A DNA stretch of 38,962 nucleotides from Biscogniauxia marginata (GCA_022695795.1 MU404232.1:1-38962), one strand, 5' to 3'. Numbered from the stretch's first letter, positions 11,701 to 27,000 are shown. Notes: generated by a model not told the origin, from the sequence alone. A program made the numbers and translations.

Positions 11701-13756
11701 AATTAACTTAATTAAAAATTTTTATAACTTTTATTAAATAAAAAAGTTTCGTTATTAATATCGTCTTTTCGGTGTTTTAACGTCGAAACCGGTTTTTAGT
11801 TTATATTAATTTATAAAGCGGGATTAATATTAGTTTAATTAATTAATCTTTCGAATATTTAAAACGCGGTTGAAATATATTTACTCATTTTACTTAATAT
11901 TAAACGATATTAACTATTTTAAATAATATAAGTTTTTACGTGTTTTAATAATATGTAATTAAATATTTTTTATCGTTTATATGTTTATATATAAATTATT
12001 TAGTTTAATTATTATATAGCTAGAATTTCGTAAGTTATTTACTTTTTATATACGAAGTATAATACTAAGTCGTAATTATATATAGTTATTAATCGATTTA
12101 ATTTTTATATTAAATAATAACTTTTTTAAAAATAAAAATATGTTTTTTATATATCTTATTAACAAGATTTTATAAGTAATTAATTAAGTTTAAATTTCGG
12201 TTTATTTTTCAAATTAAAGTATTTTTTTCGCTTTATTTTATATAAATATTAAAAATAATTCGTTTTTTATTTATATTTTTTAATAAGTTTATTTATAATA
12301 ACCTCGATTTCTTATTAAATCTTTAATTAATTTAAAAAGTTATTAGTTAGTTTTCACGTTAGTTTTAAATATTTTAACGTTATAAAGTTATTTTTTTATA
12401 GTTATATATTATTTAATAACACGATAAATAAGTAATATTTATTTTCGGGAGTTAAGTTTAATTTTATTATTTTAAACATTTTAAATTCGCTAAAATTTGA
12501 TAGTTGCCGCTTAATAGCGGCTTCGTTTTATCTTTTCGAGAATTTCGATTATACCTCTTTAGTAATATAAATTAAAATATTTTTTTATAAATACTTATAA
12601 TAATTAACAATATTTTAATTTATATAATCGAAATATTAAATATAAATTATAATTAAGCTCGTAATATATAACTTTATAATTACGAACGATATTTTAAACC
12701 AAAAAAAATAGTTAATTTAAAAAGTTTATTTAATATTTTTATAATATCCCTCTTAAAATTTTTCGAATAAACTATAATTAATAACGTTTTCGAGAACCTT
12801 TTATATACTTCGAAATACCTCGAAATTTATTAAAAAATGAGATATTAATTTAAAGGTCGACTTAAAAAAAGCGTTTTTTGGCTTTTAATAATAAGAAGAA
12901 AAAAAGCTAAAAAAACGAGGAAAACCACGAAAAAATAAAAACGTGTTTAAAACGTAAGTAATAATAAAAAAAACGAGGTAAACTTAATAAGTATAATTAA
13001 ACTATAAAAAACTCAAGATATATTTTAAACGTATAATATAATTTATTTTAGTTATTATTTATATTTAAATCTTAATAATATAATATAAATTTTTACTCGA
13101 AGTAATAATATATCGATTTTTTATTTCGTATCGAAAAAAAAGATAAAGGTTTTTATTATTTATATTAATAATTAATTTTAATAAAATTTAAAAAGAAAAA
13201 AAAGAAAAATTATAATAAAAACGAATGTTTTTTTTAATAATTAACTTTTATATAGTTCGTAATATAAGTTTTATTTTATTTTTTATACTTTTTTAATATA
13301 ATATTAAAAGATTTCTTAATAACTAAAAAGTTTTTATTAGTTTTATTAACGAAATAACTTAATAACTAATTATAAATATAAAATTCGTCGTTAACGTTAG
13401 TTTTAATTATAAATAAAGCGATATATATAAATATTTATTTATTTAAAAAATATTATATTACTTAATTATTTAACGATTTTTATAACATTTTATATATTTT
13501 AACTTAAAACTTTTTTATAATATCGATATAATTATTATTAAAAAATTATTTATATAAATTCGTTTTAAAAGCCTAAAAAATTCTCGAGTCGCGTTTTTTA
13601 ATATACTAAATTATTAAATTCTATATTTTTTAAATCGTTTATTAAATGTTAATTACGTCGCGACGAAAATAATAATTTAATTACTTATAACACACGCGAG
13701 ATAATTTCTTTCTAGAAATCTTAAGGTGTTAAATCCTTTATTTTAATAATGTAGTG

Positions 13757-13793
13757 ACACGCCGTTAAAAACAACTTAGCAAAGGCGGCGTGT
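13757..13793. repeat. inverted repeat in a small un-RIPed patch
   Basis: ACACGCCG at 13,757-13,764 is mirrored exactly by CGGCGTGT at 13,786-13,793, separated by 21 bases. The surrounding 50 bases keep CA, AC and GTG combinations that are otherwise erased in the block. Function unknown; it could be a transposon end fragment. Confidence 0.5.
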
Positions 13794-15459
13794 ACGTCCT
13801 TATTAATTAATAAAAATGTAAAACGCTTAAGCGCTTTTATTAATAAGTTTTTTTTTTAATTTAATAAAAATCTTTTTATTATAAATAATTTTAATTTTAA
13901 ATAAAAAAAAGGTTATAAAAATAATTATTTATTTAAATAAGTCTTAATAAAATCTAATTTAAATTTAAATTTATTAAACGAAATCGTTTTTTCTTTATAA
14001 ATTTAACAAAAAAATCTATAAGTTTTTATTTGTTTTTTATTATATAAAATTAATTATTAAACGCGTTTTTAAAGTAATAAACTTATAATTATAAAAGAGT
14101 TATTACTTAAGTAATTTTTTTTCTCGAAAAAGCTTTTTTATTAATTCCTAAAAAACTATATAAAGTTATTATTAATTAAATAGTTAAAACTTTATTTCGA
14201 ATTAAAAATACGATATTATAAATTAATAGTTTATATTTATTAAAATATACTTAAAAATTATTCGTATAACTAAACTTCGCGAACGTTTTGTAAATTTCCT
14301 AAGTATATTCGTTTATTAATTATATAAGTTTATTAAAGTTAAAACGGTTTACTCGTTAAACTTCGTAAAAATAAAACGCTTTAATAATAAGGTTTTTTAT
14401 AATTTAAATATTAATATTTTTATATAAATTACTAATAATAAAAAGCTTTTCGTTATAATATTTACTTATTACGTTTTTTAACGATAATAAAACTTAAAAT
14501 TAAAAAAGTATAATAAGTAATTAAGTTAAAAAAAGCCATATTTTATAGGCTTTTTACTTATTATAAACCTTAAACGTACTTAAAAATATATTATAAAAAG
14601 GCTTATAAACTTAATTTAAAAATTAAAAACTTAAAATATAAAAATAACTATATTTATAGTTTTAACTTTATATATAAATATATATTATAACATATTATAT
14701 AAAAAGTATTTTAATTTCGTTATTTAATAATAAAAAACTAAATATAAAAAATAAAAAATAAAACTAATTTAAATTATAATAATTATTTATATTACTTAAT
14801 AAGTATAATATAAACGTTATTCGTTTTATTATTTTATTAATAACTCGTTTTTTTATTCGTTATTAACGATTAATTAATTTAATAATAATAATTATATTGT
14901 TAACTATATTTTCGCGTGATTCGCGATGTCGACTCTTTTAACGAGTAAAAAGTATTAAGAAGTATATTAAGACGTATTAATCGATATTTGTTCTTTTTAT
15001 CGCTTTTAATATTTAGTTAAATTTAAGGTTTATTTAGGTTTAATAAATATATTTATATATACTTTATAATAAGTACCATAATTTTTAAAAAACCTATTTT
15101 ATTATTATTATTATTAATTTTTATAATATAAAGTTAAATTTATTTTTTTTATAAATACGAATTTCGTTTCTCGATATATTTTTATCGTTATTATTTCTAG
15201 TTTTAATAATATTTATTAAAGCGATTTAATTTTTTATTTATACTTAATAAATACGACGTAAATAATATAAATAATATTTATTATTAATTTATTTTAACGA
15301 TTTACTTAGTAGTTATACTTAAAATTTTATGTTCGTAATAAGGCGATTCGTTTTATTAAATATATTAAGTAATTTTTACATTTTAAAGCATTAATTTATA
15401 TTTTAAAGTCTCGGTTTTATCTTTTAAACTTATTATTCTTGTCGCGTAAAATTTAAATT

Positions 15460-15600
15460 TTTGGCGGCTCGCTTATTTTTTGCTTTATTATTTAAAAATC
15501 GACTTCGGGGTCGAGATTAAGTAGTGTAAATAACCAATTTTCCTTTTCGGGAGGGCATAACCTCGACGGCGCCGATAAACTCTTGTCACGTAAAAAACGA
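15460..15600. other. GC island within the AT block
   Basis: GC is 48% over 15,501-15,590 (43 of 90 bases counted) against about 18% nearby. It contains a small hairpin TCGAC-TTCGGG-GTCGA (15,499-15,514) and a GGCGCC site. No reading frame or RNA gene is recognised. It is probably a short unique sequence between repeats. Confidence 0.5.
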
Positions 15601-16338
15601 AATTACCTCAATTTTAAATAATCTTTTTATTTAAACTAAATTATAATAAAAAAGTTAAAAATTGTTTAAATAAATATTTCTTTTACGAATAATTTAATTA
15701 TATAATATATATTTAATTTCGCTTTAGTCGTACGCGTAAAATTAAAAAAAGGGAAAATATATACAAAAAATTAAAAATATAAAATAAGTTTTATTTAACT
15801 TTATTAAATTATTAAGACGATATATATATTTAATTAAATTATATAAATAATCTCGTGTAACCTTAATATATAAATAATTATATTACGTATTAATTTTAAC
15901 TTTGTTATTTTAAATATTAATATTTAAAGTTTTCGATTTATATTTATATTTATATTTCGTTTTAAACGTTTTTAAAATCATATTATCGCTTTTATTAACT
16001 TTTTAATTTTAATGTATTTATTATTTTATATCGACTAAAAATTTATTTAAATTACTAATTGACTTTTTTAACTTCTTATTAATTCGCTAAATTTACTTTA
16101 TTAACTTCTCGAGTTTAATTAAAATAAAGGTTTATAAATTAATAAAACGATTAATTTTATTTAATAAATAATATTACGATTAAATAAATAATATTTTAAG
16201 TTTTAATTAATTAATTATATAATTATAAGTTTAACTTATAAGAAATCCGTTTTCGCGAAAATTTAATTATTATTTAAGTATCTCGTTACGAATAAGTTTA
16301 AATTAAACTAAAAAAAGTATATTAAAAATTAAAAAGGT

Positions 16339-16382
16339 TATTAAACGAACGTGTTTCTTAAAGCCGGGAAGTTCGTTTAATA
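16339..16382. repeat. 12-bp inverted repeat with 20-base loop
   Basis: TATTAAACGAAC at 16,339-16,350 is mirrored perfectly by GTTCGTTTAATA at 16,371-16,382, around a loop that contains a GCCGGG. Perfect arms of this length that survive in RIPed DNA are noteworthy, but the high AT content makes chance pairing easier. Confidence 0.45.
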
Positions 16383-18056
16383 TATTAAATAAATAAAATA
16401 TTTTTAGTTATTTAATAAACTAGGAAATATATTAAGCTAGAAACGCGAGTCGTTAATATTATATATTTAAATAAATAAATAATTATTTATTTTATAACGC
16501 GTATACATTTAACTTAAGTCGATAAATAAAATTTTTTATATATTTTTTTATAAAGCTTTTTTATCGCTTTAGCCGTTTTATATTTAAAATTATATTTTTA
16601 ATTATTATAATTTATTTATTTAATCGAGAAAATCGAGTTCGTATTCGCGTTTATTATTATTTTTTATTTAAACTTTAACTTTTTTCTCGTCCTTATAACG
16701 AAAATACTTATAAAAGTTTAATTAATTTTTATAATTAAAATGTTTTTTATATTACTTTTCTTATTTTTATATTTACTTATTAAAATTATTTTTTATTATA
16801 TATTTAATTACTTTTTATATTAATAAATATTAATATTTCTCTTTTTATAAAGTATAATTAAAGTTTAAGTTAAAAACTAAATATATTATTAATAAATATA
16901 ACATTATAAATCCTACCGGGCGGCAATGCGATACTATTTTTAATTATATTTATATTTCTTTTTATTAATAACTATTTTAAAATTTAACTTGTCAAGTTTA
17001 ATATCTTTAATAACTTATTTAATAAGAATATTATTATTATTTAATAAATATAAACTTATTTTTAATTAACTTCCGCTTTTTTCTTTTTCTTTTTTTATAT
17101 TTTTAATTTATTATATTAAACGCTTATTAAAAATATAAACGATATATAAATTAAACCTTTAATATATATATTTACTTTAATATTATTAATAATAACACGT
17201 TTTTAAATCGTTTTTAAAATGTTAACGATAATTTTTATATTTCAAATACGTGTTTAATTATAATTACGTTTATTACTCGTACGAACGGTAATAACATTAT
17301 AATAAAAATAATAACGACGGCGATAAGTACCTTAAAAACGTCTTCGGCGGTGATAATTTCTAGTTAAATAGTCGTTAATTTCGCTATTATAACACTTTTG
17401 TAAACTTTAAACTCAATCGCGCTCGGTATAAAAATAAAATTTATTATTAAAATAATTATTAATATGCAGTCGCCGACAACTATAACGAATTTAATAATTA
17501 TAAATTTAACTAGTTTTATTAAATCGATAACTTTCTCGCTTTTTACTTCTTTTTTTCGACTTTATTATTTAACTTCTTAATTTAAATAAACTCGATATAA
17601 ATAATTATATTAATTAAGATTATTATTTTAATTTTTATCGTTATAATCGTTATAATAAGTATAATTATAGCTTTATATATAACTTAAAACACTTAAATGC
17701 GAAAAGTTAAATAACATATTATTTATTTATTTTTTATTACGATTCGTTTTTATTAAACGAGAAATTTAAAAAAATAAAATATATATATTAACGTTTATTT
17801 ATAAATAATAATTATATATAATTAATATAAATTTTTTTAAGTTTATATAATTTAAAAGTTATTTTTTTTAATTATATTATTATTTTTTAATTGTATTATT
17901 ATTTTTTAATTAATAATTATATTATAATAAATACGGCTTAATTTAATTTCGTATAAAGCATGTTTTATTTTTTATTAATTTATTTTTTCTCTTTTTTTTT
18001 CCTTTTTTGCTATTTTTAGTCGCGAAATCTTTTAATTTCGTTTTTGCCGTTTAATA

Positions 18057-18570
18057 AATCTCGGTATTATTATCGCGAATATCTTATCGAAAGAGCTAAC
18101 CTCGATTATAAAACTTATATAATTTAATATTTAAAAGCGAATTTTAACTCCGCCGAAAACTATTAAAGCTTTATTAATATAAAACGACATAATTTCTCGT
18201 GTTTTAATTATATTAAAACCGCTAATAAACTTTTTACGAGTATTTAAAAGTTTTGTTTTAATTAAGCGGTCGAGCTTATTTAAAAAGATACTTTTAATAA
18301 CTTTAATATAATTTTAAATTGATTCGCGATACTCGATATAATACTTTTTTATTTCGTTATATTATGCCGAAAAAAACAACGAGAAAAAGAAAATAATATT
18401 AAAAGTTATTAAGTTTTATTAAACGTTTAATTTTTATTAATAATAATTAATAAGTTTATAAAATAAGTAATTAAACATATTAAAAAGGTAAATAAACGTT
18501 TATAATATTACTTTTTAATATATTTAAAATATAAGTTAATTACTAAATAAGGAGTTTATAAATTTAAATA
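18057..18570 (+). pseudogene. unidentified RIPed reading-frame relic
   Basis: One + frame reads for about 170 codons with roughly a dozen scattered stops, mostly TAA, that are explainable as CAA/CAG-type codons mutated by RIP. Residue composition is protein-like (SRYYYREYLIERANLDYKTY near the start; ILCRKKQREKENNIKSY near 18,366). A pyrimidine-rich tract at about 17,985-18,015 precedes it, as with the DUF3435 relic. The same sense may continue to about 18,950. I do not recognise the family. It could be a transposon gene or a cargo gene of the larger element. Confidence 0.35.
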
Positions 18571-21021
18571 ATACGATCGAAATAAGTAATTTAATTTAAT
18601 ATATAATATTTGCTAAGTTAAAAAAGTAATAAATAACTTATTTAAATTAATAATAATTATACGTGCTTTTTTCGAATATTTATAACTTTTTTAATTTCTC
18701 TTTATTAACTAAAAAAAAAGCTTTTAAATAAAGTTATTAATTTGCCGTATTTATTACGTTATTTATATAAAAAAGAATTTACCGCGAAAAAGAAGTAATT
18801 ATTTATATATTAAAAAAGAGGGAAGTAATTTCGCTTTTAAAATAAAATTAATTTCGTTTTAATAAAAAAGTTTAATATATATTTACGATTTAGTCGAAAA
18901 GCGAGAATTATAAGTTATTTTTATATATTAAAAAGTAAACGTTTATATTATAATTTTTTTAAATCGATTTATTTTTTTAAATAGCGTATTACGTTTTTTA
19001 TAAGTTTTAATATATTTAACTTTCTTAATATAAGTAATATTTAAAGATTAATATATTATAAAAATAATAATAATAAACGTAAAAGCTTAATTATATTTAA
19101 AAATCGTTAAAAATTTTTTTTTTTATAATTTATAACGAGAATTAGTTTTTAAGTTATAAATTATAATAAATATATTTTAAAAAGTCGATACTCGTTTTAT
19201 TATTAAATTATATTTATTTAAATATTATTTAGTATTACTTAAAATTAATAATTACTTATTAATTTTATTAATATTATAATTTATTTTTTTACCGCTTAAT
19301 TAAAAAGTAAAAATTATTATAGTTATATATAATTTTAATTACTTAAAAAGCGACTTATTATAATCGTGTTATTATTAAACACTTTTTTATCCGCCGACAA
19401 ATTAATATTTAAATATAAATTTATTTTTTTATTAGTAACCTCTTTTTAATATATTTAGTTGATATATTAAGTATTCGGCGTTTTATAATAATATATTCCT
19501 TATTTTCTCGTAAATAAGAGTGAAAAGCTCGCTTATTTATTTTATAAAAAATATGTTTGTTTATTAAGTTATAACGATATTACGAGTTAATTTATATATT
19601 TTAAGCGTTATTAAAAAATAAAAACTATAAATATTAGTTCTTTTTATTTAATTAAAAGAAACTTAAAATGATAATTTAGGCGTTTTCGGCACTTAGTTCG
19701 CGTGTAAATATTATTTTATATAAGCTTATTAAAATTATATATTAAAGTTTAAAAATTAAGAAATCGAAATTAAAGCCTTAAAAATTAAAAGCTAAATTAT
19801 TCTTATCGAGTTATAAAGTATAAATATAATATTATTTTATTCGAAAAAAGTCGAGAGGTAAATAATATGTTTTTAAGTTTTTAAGAAGCTTTATATTAAG
19901 GTTTTTAGTTTTTAAATTATTTTTAGTTATTAACTTAATTAATAACTAATAACGAAGCGGTTAAGTTTTATTAAACGTTATATTTAACGATATAATTAAG
20001 CAAAATAAAAATAAAATATTTATTTATTTTTTGCCGCTTTAAAGTAAAATATATATATTTTTTAGTTTCTTAAAAATTAAAAAGAAAAACCGTAACTAAT
20101 TTATTTATATTTAGTTAATAATATATAACCGTTTTATAAAATATATTATTATTATTATTATATAATAAGGTTTTATAAAGCTATTTATTAAAAAATCTAA
20201 AACCTTAATTAAATAAAAACCGCGATAACGAAATTAATTTTTTATTTTCGTTATAATAATAATTTTATTCGAAATAATTCGATAAACGCGTATAACGATA
20301 ACCCCTTTATTATTTTATATATAACCGTTATAACGTTATATTTATATTTTATCGATATAAAGCTTATATATTAACTCGAAAGCCGTTAAAAATACATTTT
20401 TGCATATTATGACTTATATTTAACGTAACCTTATCAAATCTTTAAGTCCCTTCCCCTTTTTTTATCCTTTTAAAATATTATAAGCGTATTAACGTTTTAT
20501 GATAAGTTACTAATAATATTACTATTTAACAAATATCGACGCCTTTATAACTTATATATATTTATTTAATATTTATTATATTAAAAACTAAAAATAAATA
20601 AGTTAAAAATAATAACTATTTAAATTAATATACCTTTATTATATAAATAAAAGCGAATATTCTTTAAATTTTTAATAGTTTCTTTAAAACGGACGATTTA
20701 ATAACTTTAAAAAGGTATAATATTAATTTTTATTTATTAATACTTATAAAAAAACGCTAAATATAATATAATAAATTATCGATATACTAAAATAATACTT
20801 ACTTTAATAAACTTAATAAGTATAAAACTTAAAAGGGTTATATTTAATACGTTATAACTATAAAGCTTTTTTATTAAATAAAAAACGCTTCGATTTTTTA
20901 TTTAACGATATAATATAACAAAAAAAATAGTTTTAATTAATAATAATTTATTTTATATTTCGAGAGCTTAATATAATCACGTTAATAATATATATTATCG
21001 ATATATATTTTTATAACGTTA

Positions 21022-21053
<32 letters not shown>

Positions 21054-24000
21054 GTTAATTAAACCAATTTTTATAATAAACTTTGAAATATATAAAATAT
21101 ATAAAATGAAAAACTTAGTTTTTATTAATTAACTTTAAATTATATTTATATAATAATATAATAATAAAAACCTTAATAATTATAATTAAAAATGTTTTTA
21201 AAGTTAAATTAATTAAAATTTTATTATTATTAATTTAATTTAATTTAACTAGGTTTTCAATTAAATATTAATAAACATTATAAACATTATTTAAATAAAT
21301 AAAATTATTAAATATTAATAAATTAATAAATATAATTAATAATATTTACTTTTTAATAAAATAAATAAATATTAATTTATAATTTTATTTTATTTTTAAA
21401 ATTAATTAATATATTTCGAGTAAATATAAAAAGTACTTTAAAATTTAATATAATTTAATAAATATTTAAATATATTTTTAATAATATAAATATAAATTTA
21501 TAACTTAAATCCCTTTAGTTACCTTTAATATTAATTATAACATTTTTACTAAATATTAAAAACTATAATATAAAATTTACATTATTTTTTTTTGGAAATT
21601 TAATAAATAATATATTATTAACTTTATATATTTATTATTTCGTTTTAAATAACTAATTCTCATTTTTATAAATCCCTTTTTTAACTTTTTTTTAGCGTTA
21701 TCGCATTATACCTTCGTATATAGTCGTAACATCCAGGTAAAACTTAACTTTATAATTCTTTTTGTCGTCGTAATATATATATAAATATATATATACTCGT
21801 AAGTTATTTTATTAATTATATAATTTACGGCAAAATAAATAAACGAAAATGTACGGAAATTAATTATAAAAACTAAAACGTATATTAGTAAAAGCTTTTA
21901 AATAATAAGGGATTATAATATATTAACTTGTGCTTATTTAAATACTCTCGACGTTTTTAACCTAGTTTCGCATATTTAAATTAATCGCATTTAAACGGCT
22001 TTTATAGTTAAATAATATCTAAGTAATATCTTTTTAATTATTTAAATCTAGGCGATAATAAAATATTTATATCGTCGAAAACGGAGTTAATTTAAGTATT
22101 AAATTTATCGAATTAAGAATATTCTATATTAAAAATTATATTTTATCTAGAATTTTTACCGATAAACTTAGTTGATATAATTAAAAATAAATATACGACG
22201 GGAAAATTTATATAATTATAATTAAACAAATAACTATTAGTATTATTATAAATATAATACTTATAACTTAAATTAAAATTAGTCGGTTTAAAAGACATTT
22301 ACAAGATGTATTTAACTAAAAGACTAATAATACTAATTAATATATATTAATTAATTACATTTATAATAAAATCTATTTTAATAAATCTTTACCCCCTATT
22401 TTTACCCCCCCCCTTTTTAAAGCGGTATATATAACATTTTTGGTTATATAAACGACATTTAATACCTTTAAACAGGGAAAACATTAAAAAACATTAAAAA
22501 TATTAACGAAAAACGTAAAAAAAACTTTTAATTGAAAATTAAAAGAATATTGTTATTTTAATTTAATTAAATACGATTTTATTTATTTTAATAAAAAAGG
22601 AACTATATATATAAATTTAATATAAATAAATAATTTTTAAATGAAGTTTTCATTATTATTTTAATAATATATAAAATAATAAAATATAAAAACGTTAAAA
22701 ATAATATAATATTTTAAAAGCTTTAATAAGATTTATATAAAAACATTTTTAATAATAATAATTAAACCGGCGAATTTTTTTTAATTTATATATAACATTA
22801 AAACGTAATAATTAAGTTTTATTAAATTAATTACAAAATAAGTCGAAAACACGATTAATATATATACAAATATTTAATAAAGTTATTAAAATAACAATAT
22901 AAATAATATTATTAATATAAAAAATATTTTAAACATTATAATATATTTATATTTAAAGCTTTTTTAATAAAAATACTATTAAAATGAATTTAATTATAAG
23001 CCTTTATAAAGCTTTAATAATTAAATTATGGCCTTTTTTTATTAAAGTCGTAAAAATAAATTTATTATACGACCCTCCTTTTTAAATTAATAAAGATATA
23101 ACGTATAATAATTCTTATAAATTTAATAATATAACTTAATTTATTAAACCGAAAATAACCCCGGTAAATTTTATTTATTATATAAAATAAAAAATATTAT
23201 TAATAATTAAATAACATTTCGACATATTATATAATAATATATTTAAATAAATTATAAGAAAATAAAACTAAATTAAATTAAATCGCTTTTTCTAAGTTTA
23301 AATCGTTAAATAAATATATAACGTTATATAAAAAAGTCGCGAAATAAACTATTTTAAACTTTAAAAACTTTTTTATTTTTATTTAACTTATTTAAATATT
23401 TATTAAATAATATATTAAATATAATATTAAGCTTTTAAAAATAATATGTTAATTAAAATAATAATAATTATAATAATTATTAAAATATATAAAATCTTAA
23501 AAAATAAAAAATAAAAAATAAAACTTTGTTTACAAGTAACAAAAATAATAAGCTTTTTATATTTATATATTTTAATTAAATAAACCGAAAAATTAAAATT
23601 AATAAATAAATAAATCTCTTTTCGAAATATAAATAATAAAAACTTTTAACTTGTTTTTCAAGCAAGTTAAATTTTAAATAAATTACATTTTACCGTTTAT
23701 TAATAAAAAACGAGATATAACGACTTTATAAAGTAATTAATTTTATTAATATAATAAAAAAAAGCTTTAAACCATTTTATAAAAAATAAAAAATAAAAAA
23801 AACTTAAAAACGTTTATTAAAAATCAAGTTAAATATAAAGATATTTAGTTATTTATTAAGTTTAAAAAGTTTTTTTTTTTATTTAAACCGTAGGTCTTTA
23901 TATTAATAAATAAGTATAAATTATAAAAATAAAAATAAACCTTTTTAAAATTACAACTTTATAATAAAACTAACGAGAGTTATTTTTTTTAAAAAAAATA

Positions 24001-27000
24001 AACTTTTTATTAAATATTAATTATATAACAATTAAATTACTTTATAAAAAATATAAATTAATATAAAATAAAATATTATTATTATTTAATTTTTATATAT
24101 TAATTAAAAATAAAAGATTTTTTATATTATATAAAACTTTAACTTTATAAAAACACTTTAAACGTTTTACGCGTTATAAATACGCTTAATAAGTTATTAA
24201 TTTTATATATAATTTAAATAGATAAATAAATAAATTCTGTTTTTTAAATATAAATGAAATTATTATTATTTTCCCTCTTTATAAGGAATTTATAAGTAAA
24301 TTTTAATATTAATAATATAACTTTGTATATTAATATAAATTAAATTAAGTGATTTTTAATATATAAAAAAGATAGTTTATTAATTCGAAATATATATTTA
24401 TCTTATTTTTAAATTTATTTATAAACTAACGAAAAAAAACCTTAATAATTATAAATATAATATATATTATCTTTATATTTATTAATTAATTTATATTAAT
24501 TAATCCAAAACATTTTTTTAAAACTTTATTATATTAAATAGCCTTTTTATAAATTAATAATAATATTACTTTATAAAAAAGTAAAAAAACGGTTATATTT
24601 AATCTTTATAATTAACTATATTATATTATATTATATAATAATATTAATTTATTGAATTTTAATTTAATAAGTTATATATTTAAAAATGTTTAAAATTATT
24701 TGTAAAAATTGTAAAAATGAAGTTTATATTTATTAAATTTAAATTAATAAACTTTATTTTAATTATAATGTTTAATTATAATATTTCAAAACTAGCCTTT
24801 TTAATTAATTAATTAATTATATAAAAAATTAAGTTTTTTTATATATTTATATATTGTTACAAAGTAATATAACTATAAAAACGGTTATTTACGTGAAAAA
24901 TCGTTATTTTATATAATAATTGTTATATAAAAAAACTATTATTACTTATAAAATAACCGTTATTAAAAAAAGCATTGTTTATTATTAATTTTAATACCTT
25001 TTTTTAACTTTTAATTAAAAAGTATATAATTTAAACTATGAAATTACGATTATAATCACGGGTTTTATATATTATATTTTATTATTACGTTATTAATTAA
25101 TTATATATATATTAATAAATAATACGGTTTATTTAATATGTTCGAGTTAAATTTAGTCGTATTTAAAATAAACGCGATAAAACTTTTAATAAGTAATAAT
25201 TATTTAATAAATAACGATTAATTTTTAAAAAGGATTCTTTTTTAAAATAACCGTTATAACTTTATACCTTTTCTTGTTATAATAATTAATATAAATTAAT
25301 TATACTTTATAAAAAATGTGTTTTTAATATAATATAATATTTATAACAATATATAAATTAATTTAAAATATTAAAATAATAAATTTAAATTTTTATTACT
25401 TTTTAAAAATGAAATAACTTAATAAAGTTAATTTAATATTTTTATAACAAGGTTTATAAGTTTAAATTTATAAGGTTTTTATTTAAAAGTTATTTTATTT
25501 TATTAATAATTTATATATAATTTATAATATAATTTTTCATTTAATGTTTATAATTATTTATTAACAAAGTTTTAAATATATATATAATTAACTTAATAAA
25601 TAAATAAATAACTATTTAATTATATATTAAAAGTTTAATAGTTTTTAAAAAATTATTATATAAATTAAATAGTTATATTTAATTAATTTATTATATATTA
25701 ATATATATAATTAATACTTTAAAAATTTAAGTAAAAAAACAAATGTTTTTCATATTACTAACGGGTTATATATATTTCTTAAGTATTAAAACTAAGCCAT
25801 AATAACGTAAGTCATAATAACGCATTTATTCGAATAACTTCATTATAATAATTATAATGTATAACTATAATGATAATAATAATAGTAATAATTATAATAA
25901 AGTCGCTATAAAAATTCAATATATACGCATATTATCTTAACGCACGACTAGTTATTTACTTATTTACTTATCGTAATCGGCAAAATTAACGTTTATAATG
26001 TTATTTAAACAAATATAAACTTATATTATTATTTTTATATTATAAGACTTTTCGAAGCGGTAATTTAACTAATAACGTATTATTTCATTTAAATAGTAAC
26101 ACTTAAAATTAAGTTTTAAAAGTAAATTATATAAGTATATTTTTATGTGATTTTAACTTTAACCTTTAAAATATTATAATTATAAAGGTTACCTCGCATA
26201 TAATATTTCTTTAAAGGAACAAGTTTAATAAATATATTACGCTTTTTTTTTAAGTAAATATTACTTCGTAATAAAAATATATAATTAACATTTTCGTAAT
26301 TCTTTATATAAACGTGATTTTTAAAATAATAATTCGAGTAATAATATAATTACAAGAAAAAATTTACTTAGCAATAAGCCGTTTCGCTATAAATCTTTAA
26401 CATATAAAGGAAAAAAGGGGTAATTAATATAGTTCCGAAAGATATAACAAAAAAATCGATCGTGCTATAATATCCTTATTTTAATTCTAAAACGAGGTAT
26501 ATAGTTAATATTAAGTCGACTTAAAGCTAAACTCGTTAAAAATTTTTAAGTTATAACTACTAAATCGAATTTTTAAGATCTATTTGCAATTAATAAAGTA
26601 AATTAATATAAAGTTTATATAAAATATAAAAAACTTTACGTTACTTTATTTAAACATTATATATATCATATTATTAGTTACTTAACTTATAATACGTAAT
26701 AATATTATAAATACCGTTAAATTATTAATTACTATTTAATTTATTAATATCGCTATAATTTAATTAGCTAATTAAATCTTTTTATTTTACTTTAAACTTT
26801 TATATTTAAAGCTAAATCCCTTAATAACCCTCGATCGGCTCCGAGATATATTTATATTAATTAGTCACGCGTAATTTATAATATTTAATTATATAAAATA
26901 TTAATCTTTTTATTTCGCTATTAAAATGTTTTATTATTATAAAGTATATATATTTAATTTATATAATATTATTTATATAATATTTATTTAATTATAATTA

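Larger units (their letters stand above)
11701..18056. other. RIPed AT-rich DNA without recognisable gene
   Basis: From about 13,200 onward the + strand is pyrimidine-rich, suggesting that any relic coding was on the minus strand; no family was recognised. Visible structures are a perfect GCCGCT-TAAT-AGCGGC hairpin (12,506-12,521), an inverted repeat in a small GC-richer patch (13,757-13,793), a GC island (15,460-15,600) and a 12-bp-arm inverted repeat (16,339-16,382). If the DUF3435 relic belonged to a Starship-like element, this stretch would lie in its cargo space. Confidence 0.5.

Noticed and set aside
12506..12521. GCCGCT-TAAT-AGCGGC hairpin
   Set aside because: Perfect but only 6-bp arms; no partner copy or neighbouring feature gives it meaning.
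14529..14556. Hairpin AAAAAGCC/GGCTTTTT resembling a bacterial terminator
   Set aside because: The context is eukaryotic RIPed DNA with no gene, and such A/T-flanked hairpins are expected by chance.
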